A DNA stretch of 64,000 nucleotides from Oegoconia quadripuncta (Eukaryota; Arthropoda; Insecta; Lepidoptera; Autostichidae). Where the stretch lies: NCBI GenBank assembly GCA_949316235.1, contig OX438748.1, positions 11,473,001 through 11,537,000 on the forward strand, read 5' to 3'. The notes under the pieces were generated by a model. It did no database searches, had not been told where the DNA came from, and saw only the letters and a list, made by a program, of their open reading frames with translations. Below, piece after piece: positions 1 through 12,800 of the stretch; positions within the stretch are counted from its first letter, which is position 1; each line of letters begins with the position of its first letter. The translations under genes were made by a program, and so were the position numbers.

Positions 1-700
1 AGGCCGGGATTCAGATATTCTAAAAATCTACTATCGCCAACCCTGCTCAACGTGTGGAGATTAGTGCAAATCCTTATATGAAAAGCAATTCAAATCGCAT
101 CACGATAGTTTATAGTACCGTTTTATATCAGATACCTATACAATACAACCAATAGATCGTTAAACAAGATAGATGATATCATAGTCCACGACATCTCGCA
201 TGGTTTTCCCCTCCTTATATACTCCCATTTCTCGGTGGTTTAAAGGAAGCTTATATTTATTTTTTCTAAAAAACTATGTATTCCCACAATTAGGCAAATT
301 CACTAATATTATTTGGTGGAGGAGGCTTTAGAAGTAATTAAAGAAGTGCGCTCTAAGACTATAAAAGAAGACTATCTCTTTCTACGTCAATACGTAGCAT
401 AATGTACGATAAAAGTCATACCACAAACCGCGCCGATTTTTACACGCGTTTACGCAACGTTTACGCACACATAGTCATATGTCCACTCACAGACATTTAG
501 AAAAGCGGCGTCACTTTAAGTTATAGTATCCGTCTTTCTCTTTTCTTCATTTGAGACTGCGTCATTATATTATATCTTTCTATATATAGTATCAAACAAA
601 CGTCTGCTACATGCTGACCAGTCAAATTGATCGATCCTAAACCGCTCCATCCAAATTCACTCAATTGGAAAGCTCATTGCCAGCTATCTATAATTAGCTG
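1..700. other. Left edge, no gene seen
   Basis: AT-rich sequence downstream of the receptor gene. I looked for a final receptor exon on the minus strand and did not find a convincing one. Confidence 0.5.
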
Positions 701-755
701 TCACCTTTATGAAGGTTTCTATAGATCAGTTACCTTTGTGAAGGTTTCTATAGAG
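701..755. repeat. Short tandem duplication over exon 8 donor
   Basis: Two near-identical units with a 29-bp period (CCTTTATGAAGGTTTCTATA and CCTTTGTGAAGGTTTCTATA on the plus strand) duplicate the last bases of exon 8 and its donor. The distal copy would give a GTGACA donor. Confidence 0.85.
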
Positions 756-889
756 ACCGGCACGAGTTTCGCTGCAGTAATGACGAGGGGCTGTTGGGTT
801 TGGGCGATGAACGTTATTAAATTCCTCTTTAGTCCATTCGACAGCTTCAGCCAGGGGCTCGAGTAGACTAGTGTTGCTACATGCAAGCT
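734..889 (-). CDS. Odorant receptor exon 8
   Basis: The acceptor is TTGTTTCCAG and the donor GTAACT. It encodes VYSSPWLKLSNGLKRNLITF and ends ITAAKLVPVSIETFTK, the family's conserved C-terminal block. In relatives a short final exon follows. Here the frame continues VTDL and stops if the intron is retained. The donor and the last part of the exon are present twice in tandem. Confidence 0.87.
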
Positions 890-3800
890 CTGGAAACAAC
901 GTGATGTTAAAATATTAGCTAGATACATACATAAAGTCTTGACCTTTATCCCAAATAGGGTGGTTAAAGATATCCCAAACATTAGTGTTAGGGTGTTCCA
1001 AACGTCAAATGTTTAATACTTGAAACAACATCCACGGTTCACCTCTCGAAATGTACAGAAATGCATATGTGTAAGAGGGTGAGCCCATCACTGTTAAAAC
1101 TTGCACGCCTACTAAGTCTCATAGTGGTAAGAGATGAGTTGATTCTATCTTTTTATGTGCAAAAACCTCGTGAAGATTATGTGCCGCGGAATTAATGTGA
1201 AATTTGATGACGAAAATACCGTAAAACTGATGAAGGACATAAGTCCACCTCTATAACAAATATCATCTAAACTCGTTCACGTATTACAACGCCATTGTGT
1301 AACATATCCAAACTTTCGTATTTAGTATGGAATCCATACTATGGATACGTTCATGTGACACTTGGATTATCAAGACAAACCTAAATGTACCCCATGAATT
1401 AAAATTCATCTAGATATTTCAGTGCTATCATAGAGAATCCCACATACATACATACCCGCAAAAAACATCTTTGGAGCCGGGTAAAAAGTAAATGCAGACC
1501 ACAGTCCATCTTTATAACAAAAATTCATTCAAAAACATTCACATTTTACAGCGTGATTGACTAACAAACATTTCGCACTTACGTATTATATTAAATGAAA
1601 TAAATTTTTATTTCAGACCATTTTATTGCATATTCTTAGTACACATTTTATAATTATCTCCTCGAATGTTAATTTCACGAAAATAACACAACCACTCAAC
1701 CGTCCGACTCGCACGGCCAAATTCCAGTCTACTATCCGTTCCGCGCGGTCACATTTTTATTCTGCGCGCACGGTGCCTTTAGTAATAAAAATCTTAAACT
1801 ACAACAGCTATAGCGACAAAAAAAATATGTTTGGGTATAGGTGGATTAGAGATTAAAACAATATAAAAGAGAATACAGTAAATTTTATTCTAGAGTACTA
1901 AAAACTGCGCATAACATACGATATCTGCAACTTTTCTCTAACTCTGCTTTTAGTGAAAAATATTGCGAATAATAACCAATTTAGTAACTTCTTTATAAAC
2001 CTAGACTAATTTTTCTATGCAATGACACCAACATGTCTGTATTTAGTAAATTGTTTGTAGCAAAAGTGTAATAGTAAATAATGTAAATTGAAACAAACTA
2101 CCTACTCCACAATAATGTTGACACGGCCTTCAACTCGCTCATGGACGAAAACCTGCGGAACATGTTGAAGTTTATAGCATCCCTTATCAAATCCTATGTA
2201 TTATCAGAAAAATATATGAAATGCTGAATAATGAAATATAATTCATTTTCACTATTATTATTCGTTAGGAAAAACGTAAAATTATCATCAAGATGCTACT
2301 GCCTATTACTCAGACAAGAAAAAAACCAAGAAATTTTATATTGAATAAAACACAAAATATCGCTACAAACTTTTCACGATCACTTTGATATAAATAATCC
2401 CGTAGATATGAAATAAAATTATAATTACTTACGACATAAAGTTGGAACACTGATCCCTATAGATAACTGAACGAACTAACTAACTTTGTCATTTTTTTGT
2501 CTATGAGAACAGCCGAATACTGCCCTCTAATGAGCATATGCTGTAAGATAATTTATTAGTGGTCACACTGATTTTTTTTCCCCAAAGTTTCAACTACAGA
2601 TAATAGGAGAAATTGTTTCGAACCGCATGAAGATAGCGCGCTTTGGTTACAGCTGTAACCGCGGACGGTAGACTGGTCTTTTTTTGGTTACAGCTAACCA
2701 CCACGGACGTTTGAGTGGATAAAGACAAGTACTGTATTAGGGTGATTATGTGATTTTCAAAAAAATTCTAATACCAACCTTATGAGTGATAGCGTTTGCA
2801 TAGTAACAGTCCATAAAAAGTAGCGTAACGAAGAGGGTCAAATATAGCAAAACCCAAGTTATATCGGTGATATTCTTTACCGAAGTATCGATCTGTAATT
2901 GTAAATATGCAATTATTATTAATAAACTATTAAAATTAAGACTTCTAAATAGCCTAGTAAGGTTTCCAAAAAATAATTCGAATTCAGACGCATTTGATGA
3001 CCATATACAGAGTGAAATTTAATACGTGTAATTCCTCGAAAAATTCGACTATGGTATCTTGAGGAAAGTTGTTCATAATCAAGGATGGCGACACTATTAA
3101 ATGTTAATTACACGAATTCAAATTCACCCGGTATATAGTATAGTGGTCGATACCTACTGAGTGAGATCCGCATATATTGCAGTGCGAAGAAGAATGCTAT
3201 AAATGTAAGCTAAATAATATGATGTAAAAATTATAGAAGCTGCTTTGAAATAGCGTTATTCGTTTTTGAGCTAAGATACATCAGACAGACAGACAATATA
3301 TCTCTTCCATTGGGGATTAAAAGTAGCTTGTACATTGATGTCATGTATGTCAAAATGTGATTGAGGTCAAGTACGAACCCGTCGTGCATAAAAAAAAAAC
3401 ATAATAAATAGTTATGCTCTATGTTTACATAGGTACGATGTAAAAGCTGAAAATTGTTTCAATTAATACGAGTATCTATATTTCAAACACTCACATCCAT
3501 TATCTCGCTCCAAAATTGATAAACATACATAAATATATATAATTACCTATGATTCGGGATTCGAACCCGCGACAGGATCACGGCCCTGTGTCATATATTA
3601 ATTCTGTGCCTGTGTATAAGTCGACTGATTAAGCTAGTGTTGCTCGTGCATTCAAAACAATAATGAAAAAACTCACTGATAATATATGTACCCCTGTAAT
3701 CCCCAAAATAACAGCATTCAGTATTAAAAATAGGGAGAATTGTCCACCAAACGCCAACTGGATTGTATTCACATACCTGCAAAAAGAGCGTCGGTGGTTT

Positions 3801-6800
3801 AACAGTTAAGTGGTGTCTCCCAATTTGGAAGGTCCGGGTTCGATTCCCAGACAGGCCATGTACCAATAAGTTTTTAAATTTAATTTAATTACTTATGTGC
3901 ATTTATCCGATTGCTCTTAAAACAGTGAAGGAAATCTGCATGCCCAAGAAATAAAAATTCAAACCCTACCCGCATTGGGTCAGCATGGTGGACTATTGCC
4001 CATAGTCATATAAAGCCCATACTCCCTCTATATGAGGAAGGGTCTATATCTCTGCAGTCGGATATTTATGGGCTGAGATGATAATACATGCCAAAGCTAC
4101 GTAGTATTAACAGTCTGCGAGTAAAATTACTGTTTTTGCCTACGAATCTCATTATCATTAAAATTATTAATTAAAAGGAACTCGCATTGGGCCAGCATGG
4201 TGGACTATGGCCCCATACTCCCTCATTATACGAGGGAAGGTCTATATCCCTGCAGTGGAATGTTTACGGGCTGATGATGATGATGACCAGCATAAAGTAA
4301 CCAAGATAGGTATTGGTACAACCACAACCAATTGGTTACCAATACCGACCAATTATCTCGTCAAATCTAGGCAAAGTCTGTACTATGGATATTACTGGGC
4401 AGATCGCTCTCGCGCTCGCTCTTAAAAACTCATTGGTACGGGAATCGAACCCGGACCTCCCATATTGGGGTACTGTGTCTTAACCGCTAAGCTACCGACG
4501 CTAACGAATAAACTTACATAAATATCTATATAAACATCCATGCCTCCGGAATTATTCTGACCTGCATATTCACAGAGTTATGGAAGATATTCACTAAATC
4601 CTTTTACTGCAGCTCCTGTACGTGCTACTTTTCTAACAATAACAATTTCAAATCGTAAACCACATCATGAATGTACAGTGGATTACGCCCACGCGAATAT
4701 TTCTCCTCGGAGCTATAAAAGTTACACGAGGAAACGCAAGATATTTTTTTCTAAAGTTCGTAAACGATTTCAATATAAGACACTTGACATACTGTTGTTA
4801 TATAATAAAAACATACATTAAATAATGTCGCGACCTTTATCCCAAATGGGGTGGTCAAAGATATCCCAAACATTAGCTTTTAGGTGTACCAAACATTAAA
4901 AGTATAAATGCCTGAAACAACATCGATGGATCACCTTTCTCAAATATACAGAAATGCACACGTGATAAGGGGAGAGTCTATCACCCTTTAAACGTGCAAA
5001 TCTATACCTTGATGATTTTTCGTTGTCGCCCGAAGAGATAGGTTGGTTCTATCCTTTCTGCGTGCCGAAATCACACGCAGAATAAAATAGAATTGGTAGG
5101 TAGTGAGACTCGCTGTCAATATTGAGATCAATGTATTAAAAAATTACAGCATAAGTACGAACAATGGAAATTGATATAGAAAATAAGTTATAATAAATCA
5201 ATAAATAATGAATGTCTTTGCACAAACATACAGCGCCATCTAGGTCCACAGTATGCATCTAGGCTTGTGTTATGGATACTAGATGGTTGATAAACTACAC
5301 AAATACATTTTTTTTTATAAATAAATACGTGTATAAATGAAAAACATCCATAACTCAGGAACACATGTTTGTATTCATCACACAAACATATGCTCCTAGC
5401 GGGATTCGAACCCGCGACCATTTGGTGTAGTAGTAGAATTTCTAACCACTACACCAAACGGGTTAGCTAACGAGTAAAATAATATCAATAACTTTTTAAT
5501 AAGAGTCGAGAGATATCTCAAATTTTGACTATAAATACTCCCATACATTCACTATAGCTTTGCTAATTTAATTTTCCGGTCCAGTTGATTTCAAATCCAT
5601 GGATGGAAATTTCAATATATGAAAAATAGAGTTTGATTGGTGGAAATTTAAAATGCCCGACCACCAACCAAACCGAGTACTTAAACATGTACCCCGCTGG
5701 GGATCGAATCCGCGACCACCGATTTATACACTCAATGTTGTTTACATTGAGCCACGGAGGCGGTTACCCAAATAATGCGAAAAGTAAATTTTGAGAATGC
5801 GAAAGCCGCTTTCAGAAAGAAATGAGAAAAGAAAATTCGCTTCAAAGAAAAATTTGCATGGGACAATCATCTAACAAATCATTACAAATCCTTTAAACAT
5901 TATAGTTTTTTGATACCGATATCCATATATTTAATTAAATTACGGTACGGAACTGGCTGCACTCGATTCTGTGGAACGACGTGCCAAAACACTCATCGGT
6001 GACCACTCTAAATTACAAAGCCGAAGAGCATATTAGCACTTATTAAAATATTTTACTAAAAAATATTATTTTATTTTATTACGCAAGCAAAGTCACACGT
6101 ATTTCATAGTATAATTTATTTACTAAAATGTGTCGAAACAAGAATATGCCGAAAACGGAATACGTCCAAACATGAATGTACCGAAACAAGAATATGTCCA
6201 ATTAGAAATACGGCGAAAAAGGCATTTAATTGCTCCGAACACCGTAGCAAGGACGCTTGTCTGTCTTTTACAGGATGCACTTCTGTGAGTGTGCGTTGGA
6301 ATTACATAAGCTTATTCCACCATCGCCATTTAATCTTCGGACTTCGGACGCGTGGGGAGGGATTCCACCAGTATGTAGTTAACATATCGAACATTCTCAG
6401 TAAGCAATTCAACTCTTCATTTATAATGCGAACAGCCAGGGCATGGAACTCTTTGCCGAAGTCAGTCTTTTCTGAATCGTACAACCTTGGGATCTTCAAG
6501 AACAGGGTGAATAGATATCTACTAAGATCGCGTGCTTCATCTTCGGCCACATCGTCACTTTCTATCAGGTGATCATCATCATCATCAGCAGCGTATAAAA
6601 GTCCACTACAGGGTATAAGCCTCTACCACTACCACCACCTCATACCATTTGCCCTAATCGCCATGCTGAACAGGCTGGTTGGCGATTGCAGATCTTTTGG
6701 AAGCTCTACACCAACGACACTGCTGTCCATCGTATATTATGTATTAGTTTTGACTGTTCCCCATAATTTAAGTTATTTTATTTCACAACGCAAAATCCGT

Positions 6801-9800
6801 GAATTGTTAAACTGAAATGCGGAAACCAATCGTGAAACTGATTGAATATTCATTTTGCTTTGAAACAAAACGTTCCATTCTGGGAATTTATTCGTATACC
6901 TAGTGCCTAAGTGCTTTTCGAAGAAGGCAGATTGATACAAGATTCAACAATATTAGCTACTTGACTACCTACATTTCATATAGGATAGGACATTGAGCTG
7001 AGCTTTTTCAGAGGTTACAAAGTTGAAATGGCAGTAGGCAAGGCATTGTGTAGTGAATGGCCGTTTTGGGACATATAAGTTCTAGAATGGTGACCACGGT
7101 CAGCGCAGCAAGATGGACGGCTGACCTGGTAAAGATAGGGAGAAGTAGCTGGATGCAGATCGCTTTGGAGGTACATAGACCTACATAGGACTATGTTCAG
7201 CAAATGGACGTCTTGTGCCTGATATGATGATTATGACTCACTTTGGACTTAAAGTTCCCAAGATTGTAGGAAATAGGACTCGATTGGTGAAAACTGAATC
7301 TAGCTTGGAATGTACACGTTAGTAGTATTTACAGATTATTGTAAAACTAACTTACTGCTTACCTTTTTATATCACAGTGGTGCATAACACATTTATTGAA
7401 AATCTCCTTAAACGCTTCTCTTTCACTGTAGTTCCTCTCCAACTTTAATAATTTAATCGACTTTTCCATGTTTACTAAATTGTGAATTAATATATCCAAT
7501 TCGCTAACTGAAATTGAAAATTACAGTCAATATTAAATTAGTTTTGAATGGATTCTCTGTAGCTTGAATTATTGATATAAACCTAATGCACCCGTTTTCC
7601 TGTTAACCTATAATACTCCAATAAACATAGTAAATAATTACATTTTAAGCTATATGTAAGAGTAGTTACCATTATGATGTAATAGTGATAATGCTGGAAA
7701 TTGAATATAGCGCAAATTTTGTAGAAAACCTATTCCAAACAAATGTTAGACAAATCTAATAGAACGGAATTTTTATTCGCAATTTATTAAATTAGGTCCT
7801 TACCTATGAAATTGGCGTTTTGTATGAAGAATTTCATTAAGACTGTTTTCTCCATACAAACATTTTTGAAATTTTTTTGGGTAAGGCAAATCCAAATTTA
7901 GCTATACTTTGTGTTGGCAGTGTTAATTTTTAAAAGTAACCGCTTTATAAAAGTTTCTGCGAATCTAAGAAATAATATGGGAAGCTCATGAAAAGAGCTG
8001 TGTTCAAGTTTTTTTTATTATGTGATTCAGCTCAGACATAAAAAAATATTTCATGTGAAACCTTGAAAATATATTCTATTTTCCAAATAAAAAACAAATT
8101 TGGAAATAGCTATAGAATCGTATGCGTTGGTACATTATGATAAGAAAAAAATCTCCAATTTCATAGGTAAAGACCTAATATTAATAATCAAACAGAATGG
8201 AACATTTATTCAGAATTATTAGGTCAATTTTGTTAAATAATTCTATTGAACGGAATCTTAAGTTATAATCTAGTACTAAGGAATTTTTATTCATGATTAT
8301 TTTACCATTTATTTTCCACACACACATAAATATAAGCTATGCAGTTAAACAAGACACACTAAAGAAGGCTCGTACTAATAAAACATTCTAAGACTGAGAC
8401 AAACTTAAAGATGACTTGAGCTTATAAAATTTTTACCCGACTATTCTGAATTTGAACAGTATCCAAAAAAAATAATATTGAGAGTGAGACTCGATCTCGA
8501 TCCTGAGACTGACCCATCAATACGGCCCTCAGTTTTACATACATAAGAGGAAAAACATTACCAAAAAATATAAATTAAATTATAAATAGAGAAATATATA
8601 AATAGACAAATCTAACAGAATAGAATTCTATTCCGGATTATTAGAATCTGTAACATTTGTCTATTAAACGGAATTTAATTATTATTGTTCTTGCTTTGAA
8701 GTATTATTTGTATATTGAGTTCTGGTGTACATATTTTAATTTATTTTAGTAATGTTATATTTAAGAGAAATACTTTACATTACAGAGGGATGAAAGGCGC
8801 GTAACGAGACGAGAATGTAGGATACAGAGGTAGAGGAAGACCGAAGAAGGTATGGGTAGACTGCGTGAGAAATAACATGTATGTGAAAGCGATGAGTACA
8901 GAGAAGACGACTGATAGAGCAGAGTGGAAGAGGAAGACATGTTGTGCCGATCCCACCTAGAGTGGGTTAAGGGCAGGAAAATGATGATGACTTTACAGAA
9001 CAGAATTTCATTTCGCATTAATAGGTCAAACTGTGAGTAAGCTCAGAAACTGAAACTTTAATTACAGATTATTACTCCATTTTGTTTGATTAGATCAATC
9101 AAACAAAACGGAATTTTTAATCCGGGTTTAGATAGACAATCTAACAGAACGTAATTATTATAACATATACGCATGCATGACATCAGAAGTAAAGCCGCTG
9201 GAAAATAAGGAAAACTCTGAGAATAAACCTCAGCATGGATACCAAGTTGCTGTGTGTTTGCAAAAGCATTCCCCAAGTGGGAAGGGATTAAAAATAGAAT
9301 AAATGAAAATGTTAGAAAATTCTAGTCGACCCTAATTCTCGCTAGGTGTGACAGATATGCGAGTTATATTTGTCTCTGTTACGTTAATAGAGACACATAG
9401 GTAAGGGTAAATTAAAATTTAAAAAAGAAATGAACAGAAAAGCAAATGTTCTGTCCACTCTTTAATCAAGATTGATGGGCTAGCACAAAAAATAAATCAG
9501 GGCGTTGGGCATTATGTTGTGGCCTCTGTAAATTCCCACCAATATCCCCTTTATATGTCGACTATACCTACCTAAAATCCTTAAGAAATTAATAAATTAA
9601 AGGCCTAAACACATATCAGTGCAATAAATTAAATAAAAATATAAAATGAAGGGGAGTATTGAGTTTAAACACGTGTTTATTTAAGAGAACACTGAAACTT
9701 ACTAAAATCTAACAAAGACTTTGTAAAATATTGAGTAAAATATAGTTTTCTCTGCTAGTTTGTATAATATGTATGGATAGAACCACGAGAGAGTACTATT

Positions 9801-12800
9801 CATATCTTTCAAGATTCAGTACAATAAACCAAGATGGTTGATGGGGCCATGATAAAAAATATAGTATCATTTAGGAAAAATAGTGATAAACATGATGTCA
9901 ATACAAGAAATAAAGATAAACTTGCAAGTCATATAAGTCGCCTCCACAAAGTCAGTAATTCATGCAAAGGGTTTATGTACGTTCAAAGGTACGCTTTTTC
10001 AATAAGTTTCCTGTTGATATACAAAATCTGCCTTTCAATAAATTTAAAGATACTATAAAACAGAAACTTATTAAGAAAGCATATTATTACAAAATATTTG
10101 ACTATTTAGATGATAAACATCCATGTACATAACCAGATCGTTCGCATGCCAGAATATTTTACAATCAATAATGAAATATTGTGCCTTTTTGTAATATAAA
10201 AACATTTAAAAAGAGCAACCTCTCGAGTTTCTTGCTTGTTTTTATCAAGGGAAAATTGCCTTTTGAACAAGCAGTAGCTTAAAAAATGTAAAATCTGACA
10301 ATTTTAAGTGTACCTGTGTACCTACAAAATAAAGCATTTTTCACTTTGACTTTGAGATTGAAACTGGAATAGAACACGCTAAAGGAATGAGATATATTCC
10401 GGTATATTAGACCAATATAACAGAATTGAATTATTAGACTTATCGTACAACAATAATAAAGAATACCGATCATTTTAAGGTTACATGACTTAACTTTGAA
10501 ATGCCGTGTCGTATCGGGAAGTCAAAGAAAAGGCGGAATGTAGAGAAGTGTGGAAGGGACGCCACCGACAAGAGCATAGCTCTATAGAAGAAGATTTAAC
10601 TTTATGACTTTGAGGCAGTCTGGCTTTCGGGTATTTATTAATGGCTGCTGTGACTTTCGTATCTCCGGAGTGCATAATCAGATCTTAATCAAATTTATAT
10701 GGGACACCTCTGATGGTAAACCCTATCAAACAGAAAAATAAACATGAATTTTTTTTAAGAAACACACAAAAAATATACTTACAGATGAACATAAACATCG
10801 ACGACCTGTTTGGTGTAGTGGTTAGAAACTCTGACTGCTACACCAAAAGGTTGCGGGTTCGAATCTTGCTAGGGGCACATGTTTGTATGATGAACATGAA
10901 CACAGACATGTGTTCCCGAGTTATGAATGTATTTCATTTATATATGTATTTATTTACAAAAAAAAATGTATTTATGTAGTTTTTCAACCATCTGGGATCC
11001 ATAATACAAGCCTAGTTGCTTAGCGTGGAACTAGATGGCGCTATGTGTATGCGCGGTAGATATTGGAGCTTGGAGTCGGTTACTCGTATAAATTGCTATT
11101 ATTTAAATCATTCAATGAAGCTAACGTAACAGACGAAATTACTAATATATTTCCCACAGAAATGCCCTTGAAAGTGTTGAATTACATCCTCACAAATACT
11201 CCACACGAAGAAAAGGTTTTGCACATATTTTTTGTCTGCGGTTGTTTATCCAGTGACCCAACACTGAGTAGCCCTTCCCCGTAGGGCACAGGATGAGCAT
11301 AATGTATCTACTTAGATTACTTACGATCTACTTACTTGAGAACATTCTTCATGTCAGAATGCGTACGTGCTGGCCTCTTGGTATTAAATAACTAGCCAGA
11401 ACATTTGTCTATAAATACTAAATTGAGACTAAAAGAGAATTGCGTGGAAAAATTGGGAATTTTCTAGTTGTCTAATAGTATTGCAAATTAGACATGCAAG
11501 TTTTCTCTAATTGACTACAATTAGAGAAAATCGTTCGCTTACTGGACTACCAGTAAGCGAACGATTTATACTTCCTATAATCTTAAAGTTGCTCATTTTT
11601 GCACATAAAAATGTTTTCTAACAAATCAGTAGCTTGCTTTAGGCATAGTATCGGTATTTTCAAAATTCAGTTACAAAACGTGCATTATTAAATGAAACAC
11701 ACATTAGTAAATTATTTTTTATTAATATTTTTGTAAAATTTCCTCGAGGACAGATACAAACGTTACTACTCAGTAAACTATTTTTACAAAGCATAAAGTA
11801 GCTATTGGTAAAATTTTTAGAAAATAGTTTTAGAAGGTCTTGGTATCTTTTACGCCACAATGAAGTTCACAGTGGTAATTTTAATTTATTATTTTAGAAT
11901 TTATAACTACACCTAAGCTTTACCTTAATCGTGCTACCGAATTGTTAGGAAACATTTTTATTCTCTCACTGATAGGTACTCTACCCTTGTGCAAGAAATT
12001 AGAAACATTAAGATTTTACTATAATTATATAATTTACGTATGCTTACTGAGATATTACTCTGATTAACTAAAATTACAATGTACTATTCTTTCTTCAATT
12101 TAAGAGTTATGCTCCTATCGTTTGGGTCCTTTCCACACTTCTCTACATTCCGCCTTATCTTTGACTTCCTGATACGACGTGGCATTTAAAGAAACATTTG
12201 TAACTTGGTGTTGGCGAAGAATGGAGAGAGTAAGCTGGATGGAAAGAAAGAGTAATGAAGAAATTCTACAGAGGGTTAATGAGAAGAGAGTGTTTTTAAA
12301 TATCATTGAAAATAGAAGGGGCAAGATGTTGGGTCTTCTGATACGACACAACAATTTTATTAAGGAGTTATTCCTAAGGTCAGATTAACATCATTGAAGG
12401 AAAAGTGGAGGGGAAGAGGAAGAGAGGAAGTCCTAGAAGAACACACATGGTACAAATAAAGGGAAAGTAAATGTACTGTTGCTAAGCTATATTAGTAGTG
12501 TCACTCTTGACTTTCTATCTACTTGTACTTGAACGAAACACTTACTTGCATGTAACATAACTGCCCATGGTAGAGTTTGTAGAATTATGAATGTGGTTAT
12601 CATTGTAGGTTTGTAAAAAATCTGAAATAGTCATATCATAATGTAAAATTATAAAATACAAATTTTTGGAGTTTCTTATTCAATCTCGCTGTAAGGTATA
12701 AACGGATTTGAGTGAAAGTATCCCACAACGCAGTATAAGCAAAATAGATTTCAGTCAAATTGACGTAACATTTTATTTGTTATTGGCTTCGGTTTCCTCG

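Larger units (their letters stand above)
7735..10450. repeat. Cluster of degenerate AACAGAACGGAATTTTTATTC motifs
   Basis: A word close to AGACAAATCTAACAGAACGG followed by AATTTTTATTC and GGATTATTAG recurs near 7740, 8190, 8250, 8600, 8665, 9000, 9065, 9110, 9140 and 10420 with other repeats between. It looks like an old satellite or element array broken by insertions. In receptor intron 4. Confidence 0.6.

Noticed and set aside
2100..2165. GC-rich exon-like piece in receptor intron 7
   Set aside because: No reading frame gives receptor sequence and the donor is poor; likely a repeat fragment.
3160..3260. Minus-strand hydrophobic stretch (SIIFTSYYLAYIYSILL) in receptor intron 6
   Set aside because: Considered as an alternative receptor exon, but its phases do not fit the neighbours and exon 6 at 3776-3677 fits fully.
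5400..5462. tRNA gene candidates (here and at 10802, 24588, 29405, 46850, 53628 and others)
   Set aside because: They have A and B boxes but no complete cloverleaf acceptor stem and are followed by shared SINE bodies, so they are SINE heads.
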